A stretch of 64,000 nucleotides of DNA. Source: Agromyces soli (GTDB lineage Bacteria; Actinomycetota; Actinomycetes; Actinomycetales; Microbacteriaceae). This document shows, piece after piece, positions 1 to 7,975 of this stretch. The notes under the pieces were generated by a model. It worked only from the letters and a program-made list of their open reading frames with translations, was not told the origin of the DNA and made no database searches. Each line of letters opens with the position of its first letter. Positions within the stretch are counted from its first letter, which is position 1. The translations under genes and the position numbers were made by a program. The DNA is taken from NCBI RefSeq assembly GCF_022811605.1, contig NZ_CP094533.1, positions 3,746,276 to 3,810,275 on the forward strand, given 5' to 3'.

Positions 1-938
1 TCGAAGACCTCGTGGATGGCGCGGGCGAGGAGGGGCGCGATCGGCAGGATCGTGAGCCGGTCCCAGTGCTTCTCCGCCGGGATCGGCAGGGTGTCGGTGA
101 CGACGACGCGGTCGATGAAGTCGGACTGCAGGATCTCGACGGCCGGGTTCGAGAACACGGCGTGCGTCGCGGCGACGACGACGCCGATCGCGCCGGCCGC
201 CTTGAGCGCCTCGGCCGCCTTCACGATCGTGCGGCCGGTGTCGATGAGGTCGTCGACGAGGAGGCAGACGCGGCCCTTCACGTCGCCGACGATCTCGTGC
301 ACCGAGACCTGGTTCGGCACGAGCGGGTCGCGGCGCTTGTGGATGATCGCGAGCGGCGCGCCGAGCTTGTCGCTCCAGATGTCGGCGACGCGCACGCGGC
401 CCATGTCGGGCGAGACGACCGTGAGAGTCGCGGGGTCGAGCGAGTTCTTGAACTCCTCGAGCAGCACCGGCATGGCGAAGAGGTGGTCGACGGGGCCGTC
501 GAAGAAGCCCTGGATCTGCGCCGCGTGCAGGTCGACCGACATGATGCGGTCGGCGCCGGCGGTCTTGAACAGGTCGGCGACGAGACGGGCGGAGATCGGC
601 TCGCGGCCGCGGCCCTTCTTGTCCTGACGCGCGTAGGGGTAGAACGGGGCGACCACCGTGATGCGCTTGGCCGAGGCCCGCTTCAGCGCGTCGACCATGA
701 TGAGCTGCTCCATGAGCCACTCGTTGATCGGCGAGGTGTGCGACTGGATGACGAAGGCGTCGGAGCCGCGCACGCTCTCGTCGTAGCGGGCGTAGATCTC
801 GCCGTTCGCGAAGGTGCGGGCATCGGTCGGCACCAGGTCGGCGCCCAGCTCGTGGGCGATCTGCTCCGCGAGCTCCGGATGCGCGCGCCCCGACACCAGC
901 ACGAGGCGCTTGGATCCGGTGGTCTCGATACCCGACAT
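1..938 (-). CDS. prs: Ribose-phosphate pyrophosphokinase (3' end outside window)
   Basis: Makes PRPP from ribose 5-phosphate and ATP for nucleotide, histidine, tryptophan and NAD synthesis in the cytoplasm. About 312 codons are visible from ATG at 938; the family is usually about 320-330 aa, so only the last few residues are missing. Visible marks are the N-terminal FANGEIYARYDESVRG stretch, a KKGRGREPISARLVADL segment, and the PRPP-binding loop VDDLIDTGRT near residue 220. A purine-rich GAGAGGAC precedes the start. It lies 32 nt after glmU on the same strand, so co-transcription is likely; glmU-prs is a common actinobacterial pairing. Confidence 0.95.
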   Translation of the reverse strand, partial: MSGIETTGSKRLVLVSGRAHPELAEQIAHELGADLVPTDARTFANGEIYARYDESVRGSDAFVIQSHTSPINEWLMEQLIMVDALKRASAKRITVVAPFYPYARQDKKGRGREPISARLVADLFKTAGADRIMSVDLHAAQIQGFFDGPVDHLFAMPVLLEEFKNSLDPATLTVVSPDMGRVRVADIWSDKLGAPLAIIHKRRDPLVPNQVSVHEIVGDVKGRVCLLVDDLIDTGRTIVKAAEALKAAGAIGVVVAATHAVFSNPAVEILQSDFIDRVVVTDTLPIPAEKHWDRLTILPIAPLLARAIHEVF

Positions 939-970
939 GTGTTCGTCCTCTCAGCCGGTCCGGCCTCGTG

Positions 971-2416
971 TCACTCGGCGTCGGTCGCGGCGGCCGTGCC
1001 CGCGGCCTCGGCCGCCTGAGCGGCCGCGGTCCCGGCACGATGCGTCGTGACCCACCCCTCGATATTGCGTTGCGGTGCGACGTTCACGGCGAGCGCTCCG
1101 GCGGGGACGTCTTTTCGGACGACCGTTCCGGCGCCCGTGTAGACGCCGTCTCCAATGGTAACGGGCGCGACGAAGACCCCGTGCGAGCCGGTGCGCACGT
1201 GGGAGCCGATCTCGGTGCGGTGCTTGTTCACGCCGTCGTAGTTCGCGGTGATCGAGCCGGCCCCGACGTTCGACTGCTCGCCGATGCGGGTGTCGCCGAT
1301 GTAGCTCAGGTGCGGCACCTTGCTGCCGCGGCCGATCTCGGCGTTCTTCGTCTCGACGAAGGCGCCGATCTTGCCGCTGTCGCCGAGCACCGTGCCGGGG
1401 CGGAGGTACGAGAACGGGCCGACCTCGGCCCCAGCGCCGATCACGGCGAGCGTGCCGTCGGTGCGCTTCACGTGGGCGCCGGCGCCGATCTCGCAGTCGA
1501 CGAGGGTGGTGTCGGGGCCCACGACCGCGCCCGTGGCGATCGTGGTCGCGCCCTTCAGCTGCGTGCCGGGGCGGATGGTGGTGTCGGCCTCGATGGTCAC
1601 CGCGAGGTCGATCCAGGTGGTCGCCGGGTCCTCGATCGTGACGCCGTTCAGCTGCCAGCCGCGCACGATGAGCGCGTTCAGCCGGGCCGCCGTCTCGGAG
1701 AGCTGCGCGCGGTCGTTGATGCCGGCGACGAGCCACGGCTCGGCCACCGGAACGGCCTCGACCTCGCTGCCGGCCTCGCGGAGCAGCTGGATGACGTCGG
1801 TGAGGTACTTCTCGCCCTGGGCGTTCTCGGTCGTGAGGTTCGCGAGCTGGTCGCGGAGCGCGGCGGCGCCGAAGGCGTAGATGCCGGCGTTGATCTCGGG
1901 GATGGCCCGCTCGACCTCGCTCGCGTCCTTCTGCTCGACGATGCGGTCGAAGGCGCCGGCGGCGCTGCGGACGATGCGGCCGTAGCCGTGCGGGTCGTCG
2001 TAGATCGCCGAGAGCACGGATGCCGCGGAGCCCGTGTCGCGGTGCTGCGCGAGGAACGCGGCGAGGGTGTCGGCGTCGAGCAGCGGCACGTCGCCGTTCA
2101 GCACGAGCACCTCGCCGGCGAAGTCGGCGGGCAGCGCGGCGACGGCCTGCTCGACCGCGCGGCCGGTGCCGGGGATCTCGTCCTGGTCGACGATCGTGGT
2201 GCCCGGCAGCTCCGCCTCGATGGTCTCGGCAACGCGGTCGCGCTCGTGGCGCACGACGGCGAGCACGTGCGCGGCGTCGAGCGCCCGCGCGGTGCGCAGC
2301 ACGTGCCCGACGACCGGCGAGCCGGCGAGCGGGTGCAGCAGCTTCGGGGTCGCCGACTTCATGCGGGTGCCCTGTCCTGCCGCGAGGACGATGATCGCGA
2401 GGTTCTGATCGCTCAT
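971..2416 (-). CDS. glmU: Bifunctional UDP-GlcNAc pyrophosphorylase / glucosamine-1-phosphate acetyltransferase
   Basis: Makes UDP-GlcNAc for peptidoglycan: acetylates glucosamine 1-phosphate (C-terminal half), then transfers UMP (N-terminal half). 481 aa. The nucleotidyltransferase signature LAAGQGTRMK is at residues 11-20. The C-terminal half is a left-handed beta helix with HLSYIGD (catalytic His) and NYDG. A low-complexity Ala/Thr tail ends the protein. The ATG at 2416 is chosen because the family N-terminus (IIVLAAGQGTR) starts there; the reading frame stays open upstream through the tRNA gene but that part is not protein-like. The start lies one base after the tRNA-Gln 3' end, leaving no room for a normal ribosome binding site. 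Confidence 0.96.
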   Translation of the reverse strand: MSDQNLAIIVLAAGQGTRMKSATPKLLHPLAGSPVVGHVLRTARALDAAHVLAVVRHERDRVAETIEAELPGTTIVDQDEIPGTGRAVEQAVAALPADFAGEVLVLNGDVPLLDADTLAAFLAQHRDTGSAASVLSAIYDDPHGYGRIVRSAAGAFDRIVEQKDASEVERAIPEINAGIYAFGAAALRDQLANLTTENAQGEKYLTDVIQLLREAGSEVEAVPVAEPWLVAGINDRAQLSETAARLNALIVRGWQLNGVTIEDPATTWIDLAVTIEADTTIRPGTQLKGATTIATGAVVGPDTTLVDCEIGAGAHVKRTDGTLAVIGAGAEVGPFSYLRPGTVLGDSGKIGAFVETKNAEIGRGSKVPHLSYIGDTRIGEQSNVGAGSITANYDGVNKHRTEIGSHVRTGSHGVFVAPVTIGDGVYTGAGTVVRKDVPAGALAVNVAPQRNIEGWVTTHRAGTAAAQAAEAAGTAAATDAE

Positions 2417-2417
2417 G

Positions 2418-2489
2418 CTCCGCCACCAGGATTCGAACCTGGGCCTCACAGCTCCAAAGGCTGTCGTGCTGCCGTTACACCATGGCGGA
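2418..2489 (-). tRNA. tRNA-Gln (anticodon TTG)
   Basis: A 72-nt cloverleaf on the minus strand. The acceptor strands TCCGCCA and TGGCGGA pair perfectly and G is the discriminator. The T arm contains GGTTCGAACC. The anticodon stem ACAGC/GCTGT closes a seven-base loop CTTTGGA, giving anticodon TTG, which reads CAA. CCA is not encoded. The base after the discriminator is C, followed at once by the glmU ATG. Confidence 0.96.
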
Positions 2490-2612
2490 CCGCGCCGCGG
2501 CGTGCCGGGCGCGCCATCAAGTCTGCCACGGCGCGCGCCGCGGCATGTCGCCGGCGGGGCGGCGGCGTGACGGCCAGTGGCGCTGCGGCGTGAGCGCGAC
2601 CGCGGCTCGGGC

Positions 2613-2618
2613 GATAAT
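2613..2618 (+). promoter_or_regulatory. -10 box of marR-like gene (leaderless layout)
   Basis: GATAAT lies 6 nt before the ATG at 2625, so transcription would start at or next to the start codon. No Shine-Dalgarno-like sequence separates the two. The layout matches many other genes in this window. Confidence 0.5.
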
Positions 2619-2624
2619 GGCCGG

Positions 2625-3125
2625 ATGACGCACGCGGACGAGGTGGATCGGATCGTCGCCGACTGGGAGCGGGAGCGCCCGGACCTCGACTTCTCGCCGC
2701 TGCAGGTGCTGTCCCGGGTCGCCCGGCTGTCGAAGCACCTCGACCGCGAGCGCAAGCAGGCCTTCGCCCGCTCGGAGCTCGAGTCGTGGGAGTTCGACGT
2801 GCTCTCCGCGCTCCGCCGCGCGGGTGCGCCCTACCGCCTCTCGCCGAAGGCGTTGCTGCAGCAGACGCTCGTCTCGAGCGGCGCCATGACGAACCGCATC
2901 GACCGGCTCGTCGCCCGCGGGCTCGTCAGCCGGCAGACCGACCCGCACGACGGCCGAGGCATCCTCGTCGAGATGAGCCAGGCCGGGCTCACCCGGGTGG
3001 ATGCCGCGATCACCCGCCTCGTCGACGCGGAGGCGGAGCTGCTCGGCAGCCTGCCGCCCGCGGAGCAGAAGCGCCTCGCGGGGCTCCTGCGCAAGCTCAT
3101 CGTGAGCTTCGAGGAGCCCGCTTAG
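2625..3125 (+). CDS. MarR-family transcriptional regulator
   Basis: 166 aa, a typical MarR length. The middle of the protein carries the winged helix-turn-helix: LSPKALLQQTLVSSGAMTNRIDRLVARGLV is the helix-turn-helix part and DPHDGRGILVEMS is the wing, matching the family DPxDxR motif. The ligand is unknown. ATG 2625 is preferred over in-frame upstream codons because the MarR-like part starts there and a -10 box lies 6 nt before it. The stop overlaps the stop of the convergent hydrolase by four bases (TTAG). Confidence 0.88.
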   Translation: MTHADEVDRIVADWERERPDLDFSPLQVLSRVARLSKHLDRERKQAFARSELESWEFDVLSALRRAGAPYRLSPKALLQQTLVSSGAMTNRIDRLVARGLVSRQTDPHDGRGILVEMSQAGLTRVDAAITRLVDAEAELLGSLPPAEQKRLAGLLRKLIVSFEEPA

Positions 3126-3862
3126 GCGTCGACCGTCGTCGTGGACGCCTCCGCGAGGAGGACCTCCGCGAGCTCGGCCGCCCGGCTCCACATGGGCCAG
3201 TGCCCGGTCGGCAGGTCGACGACGTCGAAGCCGTCGAGCTTCGCGAGCTCGGCGAACATGGGGTGCCCCGCCTGCACCAGCTCCCGCACCTGCTCACCCG
3301 GGATCGAGCAGCACACCAGGGTCGTGGGGACGCCGTGCCTGGCCTCGTTCCGGAGCGCGACGGGCTGACGGAGCACCGGCGCGGGCTGCGGCACGGCCCG
3401 CTCCCGGAATCGGTCGAGGTCCGCGACGCTCAGCCCGTCGAGGCTCGCCTGCTCGCCGAGCGCCTCGAACGCCGGCAGGGGCAGCTCGTCGAGCTCGTCC
3501 GGGAGACCGGGGGCGAACGCGCTGCCGTCGGCCACGGGGCCGGAGTCGACCCAGACCACGCGGGCGACGAGCTCGGGATGACGGTCGAGCACGAGACTCA
3601 CGGGCGCGTTGGCCCCGCTGTGGGCGACGAGGACGACGGGGCGGTCGCCGTGCTGCGCGATCGCGTCCAGGATCGCGGCCGCCTGCTCGTCGAGCGTCCT
3701 CGACGCGCGCTCGGGGTCGGCCCGGTCGAGGCCGGGCAGGGTCAGTGCGGCGGCGCGGGCGCGGTCGGCTCCGAAGTGGGCCAGGACGTCGTCCCAGGCC
3801 CAGGCGCCCAGCCAGTGCCCGGCGACGAGGACGATGGGCGGGTGGTTCGCAGTGGTGGTCAT
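3122..3862 (-). CDS. Alpha/beta-fold hydrolase
   Basis: 246 aa. The oxyanion-hole region is LVAGHWLGAWAWDD near residue 15. The nucleophile is probably Ser82 in VAHSGAN, and the catalytic His is in LPTGHWPMWS near the C-terminus; an acidic partner cannot be fixed by eye. This resembles small esterase/salicylate-esterase-like hydrolases, but the substrate is unknown. No signal peptide is seen, so it is cytoplasmic. It runs divergently from the WYL regulator across an 89-nt gap that holds symmetric elements, which suggests local control. A GAGGGT -10-like box (3869-3874) sits 6 nt before the ATG, a leaderless layout. Confidence 0.85.
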   Translation of the reverse strand: MTTTANHPPIVLVAGHWLGAWAWDDVLAHFGADRARAAALTLPGLDRADPERASRTLDEQAAAILDAIAQHGDRPVVLVAHSGANAPVSLVLDRHPELVARVVWVDSGPVADGSAFAPGLPDELDELPLPAFEALGEQASLDGLSVADLDRFRERAVPQPAPVLRQPVALRNEARHGVPTTLVCCSIPGEQVRELVQAGHPMFAELAKLDGFDVVDLPTGHWPMWSRAAELAEVLLAEASTTTVDA

Positions 3863-3887
3863 ACGACCACCCTCGCAGTCCTCGCGG

Positions 3888-3913
3888 ACACCGGTGTGTC
3901 ACTATTTCTGACA
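3888..3913. promoter_or_regulatory. Candidate operator between hydrolase and WYL regulator genes
   Basis: Two adjoining symmetric elements: a perfect 10-bp palindrome ACACCGGTGT at 3888-3897, and an inverted repeat TGTCA-N7-TGACA at 3897-3913. They lie in the divergent gap where the WYL regulator would be expected to bind. The assignment is inferred from position and symmetry only. Confidence 0.4.
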
Positions 3914-3951
3914 TGAATTCGATTCCTGTCGGATCTCGCTGAGACCGGATC

Positions 3952-4650
3952 GTGAAGCGCGCCGAACGCCTGCACGCCCTGTCCGAGATGCTGCGACGCA
4001 GCGGTGCCCGCGGCGTCTCCGCCGACCGCCTGGCGCGGGAGTTCGAGGTGTCGGTGCGCACGGTCAAGCGCGACCTCGATGCCCTGGAGCGCAGCGGGGC
4101 GCCGGTCTGGTCCCGCCCCGGCCCGGGCGGCGGCTACGGGCTCGCCGAACGCGCCACGCTGCCGCCCGTCACCCTCTCCCCTGCGCAGGCCGTCGCGCTC
4201 CTCGCCGCGACCTCCGCCGCAGCCGACGCCCCGTACGCCGACCTGGCGGCCGCCGGCATCCGCAAGATCCTCGACGTCCTCGACCCGCGGACCCGCGCGC
4301 GAGCCGAGGAGCTCGCCCACCGCATCTGGGTCGATGCGCTCCCGCCCTCCTCGCGCGCCGTCAGCTCGGCGCTCGAGGAGGGGCTGGCCGAGCAGCGGGT
4401 GGTCCGCATCCGCTACACCGCGGCGGACGGCGTCTCGACCACCCGTGACGTCGAGCCCGTGCTGTTCGCCGCCACGAACGGCCGATGGTACCTCGTGGGC
4501 TGGTGCCGGCTGCGCGACGCGATGCGGTGGTTCGCCGTGTCGCGCGTCGAGCGGGCCAGCGTCACCGCGATCGCCTGCAGCGGCCATACCGTCGAGGAGA
4601 TCGGCGAGCCCCCGGAACACGCCAGGCCGGTGCACGGCCCGCTCGCCTGA
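3952..4650 (+). CDS. Helix-turn-helix and WYL domain transcriptional regulator
   Basis: 232 aa from GTG 3952. Residues 1-60 form a DeoR-type helix-turn-helix (VSADRLAREFEVSVRTVKRDLDALE), followed by a Gly-rich wing (RPGPGGGYGL). The C-terminal part carries the WYL ligand-sensing domain, with RWYLVGW as its hallmark. WYL domains sense small ligands or nucleic acids; the ligand here is unknown. Divergent from the alpha/beta hydrolase, which is the likeliest target. It is shorter than typical 310-330 aa WYL regulators and lacks the usual C-terminal extension. Confidence 0.88.
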   Translation: MKRAERLHALSEMLRRSGARGVSADRLAREFEVSVRTVKRDLDALERSGAPVWSRPGPGGGYGLAERATLPPVTLSPAQAVALLAATSAAADAPYADLAAAGIRKILDVLDPRTRARAEELAHRIWVDALPPSSRAVSSALEEGLAEQRVVRIRYTAADGVSTTRDVEPVLFAATNGRWYLVGWCRLRDAMRWFAVSRVERASVTAIACSGHTVEEIGEPPEHARPVHGPLA

Positions 4651-4662
4651 CCCGCGCCCCAC

Positions 4663-4698
4663 CGAGTTGCCCGACTTTGATGAAAGTCGGGCAACTCG
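4663..4698. terminator. Perfect 16-bp hairpin, terminator or dispersed hairpin element
   Basis: CGAGTTGCCCGACTTT (4663-4678) and its exact complement (4683-4698) enclose the loop GATG. It starts 12 nt after the WYL regulator stop and ends just before the Zur-like site. The ACTTT-GATG-AAAGT top resembles terminator hairpins, but no U-rich tract follows on either strand. It may be a transcription terminator or a copy of a dispersed palindromic element; no second copy was seen in this window. Confidence 0.5.
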
Positions 4699-4718
4699 AT
4701 GGCCCGTGGTTCCGTGTT

Positions 4719-4742
4719 TGAGAATGATTATCGTTAACGATA
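4719..4742 (+). promoter_or_regulatory. Zur/Fur-like operator in front of aztD
   Basis: TGAGAATGATTATCG (4719-4733) matches 12 of 15 positions of the actinobacterial Zur-type sequence TGAAAATGATTTTCA. It overlaps a perfect 14-bp palindrome TATCGTTAACGATA (4729-4742). The region is AT-rich against its surroundings and lies directly before a predicted zinc-binding lipoprotein, so zinc-responsive repression is the simplest reading. This is inferred, with no footprint data. Confidence 0.65.
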
Positions 4743-4753
4743 GCGTGACGGCC

Positions 4754-6037
4754 ATGATCACACGCACCAGTCCCCCGCCTCGTCGTCGAGGCCTCCGCCT
4801 GGCCGGCGCCGCCGCCGCGCCCGTCCTGCTCCTCGCCCTCACTGCCTGCGCCTCCCCCGGCGGCCAGGCGCCGGCCGCCCAGCCCGAGACCGAGACCGAG
4901 CCCGCCGCCCGCGAGCTCGCCGCCCCGCGCCTCGTCGCGAGCTACGACGGCGGCCTGCTCGTGCTCGAGGGCGACACCCTCGAGGTCGCCGCCGAGCTCG
5001 AACTGCCCGGCTTCCTCCGGGTGAACCCCGCGGGCGACGGCCGGCACGTGCTCGTCTCCACGGACGCCGGCTTCCGCGTGCTCGACACCGGCCTCGAGGC
5101 GGAGCAGCACGGCGACCACGCGCACTACTACGGTGAGACCCCGCAGCTCACCGAGCTCGTCTTCGAGGCCGACCACCCGGGGCACGTCACCACGAACGAC
5201 GGCGTCACCGCCCTCTTCGCCGACGGCACCGGCGAGGTGCAGCTCTTCGAGGCATCCGGGCTCGCCGACGCGGTCGCCGCAGGCGGGCTGGAGACGCTGG
5301 AACTCCGCACGCACGAGAGCGCGGCGGCGCACCACGGCGTCGCCGTCGCGCTGCCGGGCGGTGCGGTCCTTGCGACGCTCGGCACCGAGGAGACGCGCAC
5401 GGGCGTCGCCGTCGTCGACGCCTCGGGTGCCGAGCTCGCCCGCGACGAACGCTGCCCCGGCGTGCACGGCGAGACCGTGGCTGCGGGCGGGGCGATCGTC
5501 GTCGGCTGCCAGGACGGCGCGCTCGTCTTCCGAGACGGCGCCTTCACGAAGGTCGCCTCGCCCGACACCTACGGCCGCATCGGCACGCAGGCCGGCTCGC
5601 CGGAGTCGGCCGTCGTGCTCGGCGACTACAAGGCGGATGCCGAGGCGGAACTCGAACGGCCGACCCGGGTGAGCCTCGTCGACACCGAGGCGGGCGCACT
5701 GCGGCTCGTCGAGCTCGGCACGAGCTACACCTTCCGCTCACTCGCCCGCGGCCCGCACGGCGAGGCGCTCGTGCTCGGCACCGACGGCGCGATCCACGTC
5801 ATCGACCCGGCCGCCGGCGCGGTGACCGCGACGATCCCCGTGCTCCACGAGTGGACCGAGCCGCTCGACTGGCAGCAGGCCCGGCCCGCGCTCCGGGTCG
5901 ACGGGCACCGCGCCTACGTGACCGATCCGGCCGCCTCGACCGTCCACCTCGTCGACCTCGACGCCGGTGAGGTCGTCGAGAGCGTGAAGCTGCCCGCCGC
6001 GCCGATCGAGCTCTCGACGGTCGCCGCCGCGCACTGA
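4754..6037 (+). CDS. aztD: AztD-like zinc-binding lipoprotein (zinc metallochaperone)
   Basis: 427 aa. The N-terminus is basic, then hydrophobic, ending in a lipobox LTAC with Cys32, so it is an exported lipoprotein. The rest looks like a beta-propeller of repeated strands. His/Cys-rich segments HGDHAHYY, HPGHVTTNDG, AAHHGVAV and CPGVHGE match the AztD metallochaperone, which hands zinc to the AztC binding protein of the AztABC importer. No aztABC genes are in the window, so its partner must be elsewhere. A Zur-like site lies upstream. An in-frame GTG at 4745 is an alternative start. Confidence 0.85.
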   Translation: MITRTSPPPRRRGLRLAGAAAAPVLLLALTACASPGGQAPAAQPETETEPAARELAAPRLVASYDGGLLVLEGDTLEVAAELELPGFLRVNPAGDGRHVLVSTDAGFRVLDTGLEAEQHGDHAHYYGETPQLTELVFEADHPGHVTTNDGVTALFADGTGEVQLFEASGLADAVAAGGLETLELRTHESAAAHHGVAVALPGGAVLATLGTEETRTGVAVVDASGAELARDERCPGVHGETVAAGGAIVVGCQDGALVFRDGAFTKVASPDTYGRIGTQAGSPESAVVLGDYKADAEAELERPTRVSLVDTEAGALRLVELGTSYTFRSLARGPHGEALVLGTDGAIHVIDPAAGAVTATIPVLHEWTEPLDWQQARPALRVDGHRAYVTDPAASTVHLVDLDAGEVVESVKLPAAPIELSTVAAAH

Positions 6038-6043
6038 TCGCCT

Positions 6044-6074
6044 CGCCGCCCGCGCCGACCCGGCGCGGGCGGCG
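6044..6074. terminator. Bidirectional hairpin between aztD and metI
   Basis: A 13-bp GC-only stem (6044-6056 with 6062-6074) with loop GACCC lies in the gap between the convergent aztD and metI stops. There is no U-tract, so it may act as a bidirectional or RNA-end-protecting hairpin rather than a classical terminator. Confidence 0.55.
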
Positions 6075-6102
6075 CTGCGTTCGGCCAGCCGACCAAGCAC
6101 AG

Positions 6103-6762
6103 CTAGCGGCGCAGCACCTTGCGGGCCAGCCAGTTGCCGAGGTACTGCACGATCTGCACGAACACGATGATGAGCAGCACCGCCGCCCAGGTGACGATCG
6201 GCTCGAACTGCCGGTAGCCGTAGAGCTGCGCGAAGTAGCCGAGGCCGCCGCCGCCGAGGAATCCGGCCATCGCCGACATGTCGATCACCGCGACGATGAT
6301 GAAGGTGTAGCCGAGGATCAGCGGCCCGAGCGCCTCGCCGATCACGACCGTGGTGAGGATGCGCCACGGGCCGGCGCCCATCGAGCGAGCCGCCTCGATC
6401 ACGCCCGGCTTCACGGTGAGCAGGTTCTGCTCGACGATGCGCCCGATGGCGAAGGAGGCCGCGAGCGAGAGGGCGAACACCGCGGCGTTCGTGCCGATGC
6501 CGATGCCGATGACGGCGCGGGTGAGCGGCTGCACCGCGGCGATGAAGATGATGAACGGGATCGGCCGGAAGAAGTTGATCAGCACGTTCAGCACGTTGTT
6601 CACGACGACGTTCGGCAGCAGCCCGCCCGTGCGCGTGACGTACAGGCCGATGCCGAGCACGAGGCCGGCGAGCCCGCCGAACAGCATGGTGAAGAACACC
6701 ATGTAGAGCGTCTCTCCGGCGGCGGTCCAGAACTCGGGTCCGAGGTCGATGAGCTTGTCCAT
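6103..6762 (-). CDS. metI: Methionine ABC transporter permease
   Basis: 219 aa inner-membrane permease with five or six hydrophobic segments. The cytoplasmic coupling loop EAARSMGAGPWRILTTVVIGEALG carries the EAA motif that docks to the ATPase. NFFRPIPFIIFIAA and FLGGGGLGYFA are typical of the MetI family, which imports L- and D-methionine. ATG 6762 shares one base with the metN stop (TGATG), so the two are translationally coupled in the metQNI operon. Confidence 0.93.
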   Translation of the reverse strand: MDKLIDLGPEFWTAAGETLYMVFFTMLFGGLAGLVLGIGLYVTRTGGLLPNVVVNNVLNVLINFFRPIPFIIFIAAVQPLTRAVIGIGIGTNAAVFALSLAASFAIGRIVEQNLLTVKPGVIEAARSMGAGPWRILTTVVIGEALGPLILGYTFIIVAVIDMSAMAGFLGGGGLGYFAQLYGYRQFEPIVTWAAVLLIIVFVQIVQYLGNWLARKVLRR

Positions 6763-7883
6763 CAGCGGGCCTCCCCGTCCTGCGCACCGTCGCCGACCGC
6801 GCCGTCCCCGACCGCGCCGCCCCCGACCGCACCGTCGCCGACCGCGCCGTCCCCGATCGGCGGCTCGGTGACCGCCACGAGCTCGCCGATGCGGGCGAGC
6901 GCCCGGTCGATCGCGGCCTCCTCGCCGCGGATCGCGAGCGTGAGGTGGCCGAAGGCGCGACCGCGGATGTCGTTGATTCCGCCGTACACGAGCTCGAACT
7001 CGAGCCCGGCCTGTGCGAGCTCGACGAAGACGCGGGCCTGCGCGGCATCCCCGTCGCGGAACGAGAACGTCGCGATCCGGCCCGCGTGGCGCTCGCGCAG
7101 CACCGCGAGCTCCGCCGGCGAGGGCACGCCCTGCACGACGGTCGAGACGAACTTGCGGGAGGAGGCGTGCTGCGGATCGGAGAAGACGTCGAAGACGTCA
7201 CCCTGCTCGATGACCCGGCCGCCGTCCATCACGGCGACCTTCGTCGCGATCGATTGGATGACGTCCATCTCGTGCGTGATCACGACCATGGTGACGCCGT
7301 ACTCCTCGTTCACTCGCTTCAGCAGCGCGAGCACCTCCTGCGTCGTCTCGGGGTCGAGCGCGCTCGTCGCCTCGTCGGCGAGCAGGATCCGCGGGCGGGT
7401 GGCGAGCGCCCGGGCGATGCCGACGCGCTGCTTCTGCCCGCCGGAGAGCTGATCCGGGTAGGCGCGGGCCTTGTCGGCGAGCCCGACGAAGTCGAGCAGC
7501 TCCTGCACGCGCGCCGTGATCTCGGCCTTGCCCCAGCCGGCCACCTTGAGCGGATACGCGACGTTCTGCGCCACCGTCTTCGCCTCGAAGAGGTTGAACT
7601 GCTGGAAGATCATGCCGATGCCGAGCCGCACGGCGCGCAGCTCCCGCTCCGGCAGCCCGGTGATGGCGCGGCCGTCGATCGTGACGGTGCCGTCGGTCGC
7701 GGGCTCGAGCGCGTTGATCAGCCGCACGAGCGTGGACTTGCCCGCGCCGGAGTAGCCGATGATGCCGGTGACCTCGCCGGCCTCGATCTCGAGACTGACG
7801 TCGTCGACGGCGACGATGCGCGGAGCGCCCCGTTCGGGCGACGGGTACGACTTGCTGACGTTCGCGAGGCTCACGATGGCCAT
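6762..7883 (-). CDS. metN: Methionine ABC transporter ATP-binding protein
   Basis: 373 aa. The ABC domain spans about residues 1-245: Walker A GYSGAGKST, signature LSGGQKQR, Walker B ILLADEA, switch His in VITHEMD. Residues about 265-345 form the C-terminal NIL domain that senses methionine for transinhibition. The last 31 residues are an odd tail of imperfect GDGAV repeats, encoded by 15-bp repeats, that normal MetN lacks. ATG 7883 is the start of the ABC domain (MAIVSLANVSKSY), with GAGGAACC just upstream. Middle gene of metQ-metN-metI. Confidence 0.94.
   Translation of the reverse strand: MAIVSLANVSKSYPSPERGAPRIVAVDDVSLEIEAGEVTGIIGYSGAGKSTLVRLINALEPATDGTVTIDGRAITGLPERELRAVRLGIGMIFQQFNLFEAKTVAQNVAYPLKVAGWGKAEITARVQELLDFVGLADKARAYPDQLSGGQKQRVGIARALATRPRILLADEATSALDPETTQEVLALLKRVNEEYGVTMVVITHEMDVIQSIATKVAVMDGGRVIEQGDVFDVFSDPQHASSRKFVSTVVQGVPSPAELAVLRERHAGRIATFSFRDGDAAQARVFVELAQAGLEFELVYGGINDIRGRAFGHLTLAIRGEEAAIDRALARIGELVAVTEPPIGDGAVGDGAVGGGAVGDGAVGDGAQDGEAR
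6765..6857 (-). repeat. 15-bp tandem repeats coding the MetN GDGAV tail
   Basis: About five imperfect 15-bp units (consensus on the plus strand ccgaccgcgccgtcc) lie inside the 3' end of metN. Each unit encodes one GDGAV or GGGAV pentapeptide. Near identity at the DNA level, including third positions, points to recent expansion by slippage. Confidence 0.8.
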
Positions 7884-7975
7884 GCGGGTTCCTCCTCGGG
7901 TGCGGCGCGGAACGCGCCGACGGCTCCCGGGCGACGCGGTGCGCGCCGCCCGGGAGCCGATTGGTGGGGCGTCGG

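Noticed and set aside
951..2426. Long frames overlapping real genes on the other strand and frames, here and across the window
   Set aside because: High GC leaves long open frames everywhere; these are Arg/Ala/Pro-rich and lack domains, and each is overlapped by a well-recognised gene.
2417..2755. Longer glmU start upstream of 2416
   Set aside because: The open frame crosses the tRNA gene and the translated part has no similarity to the GlmU N-terminus.
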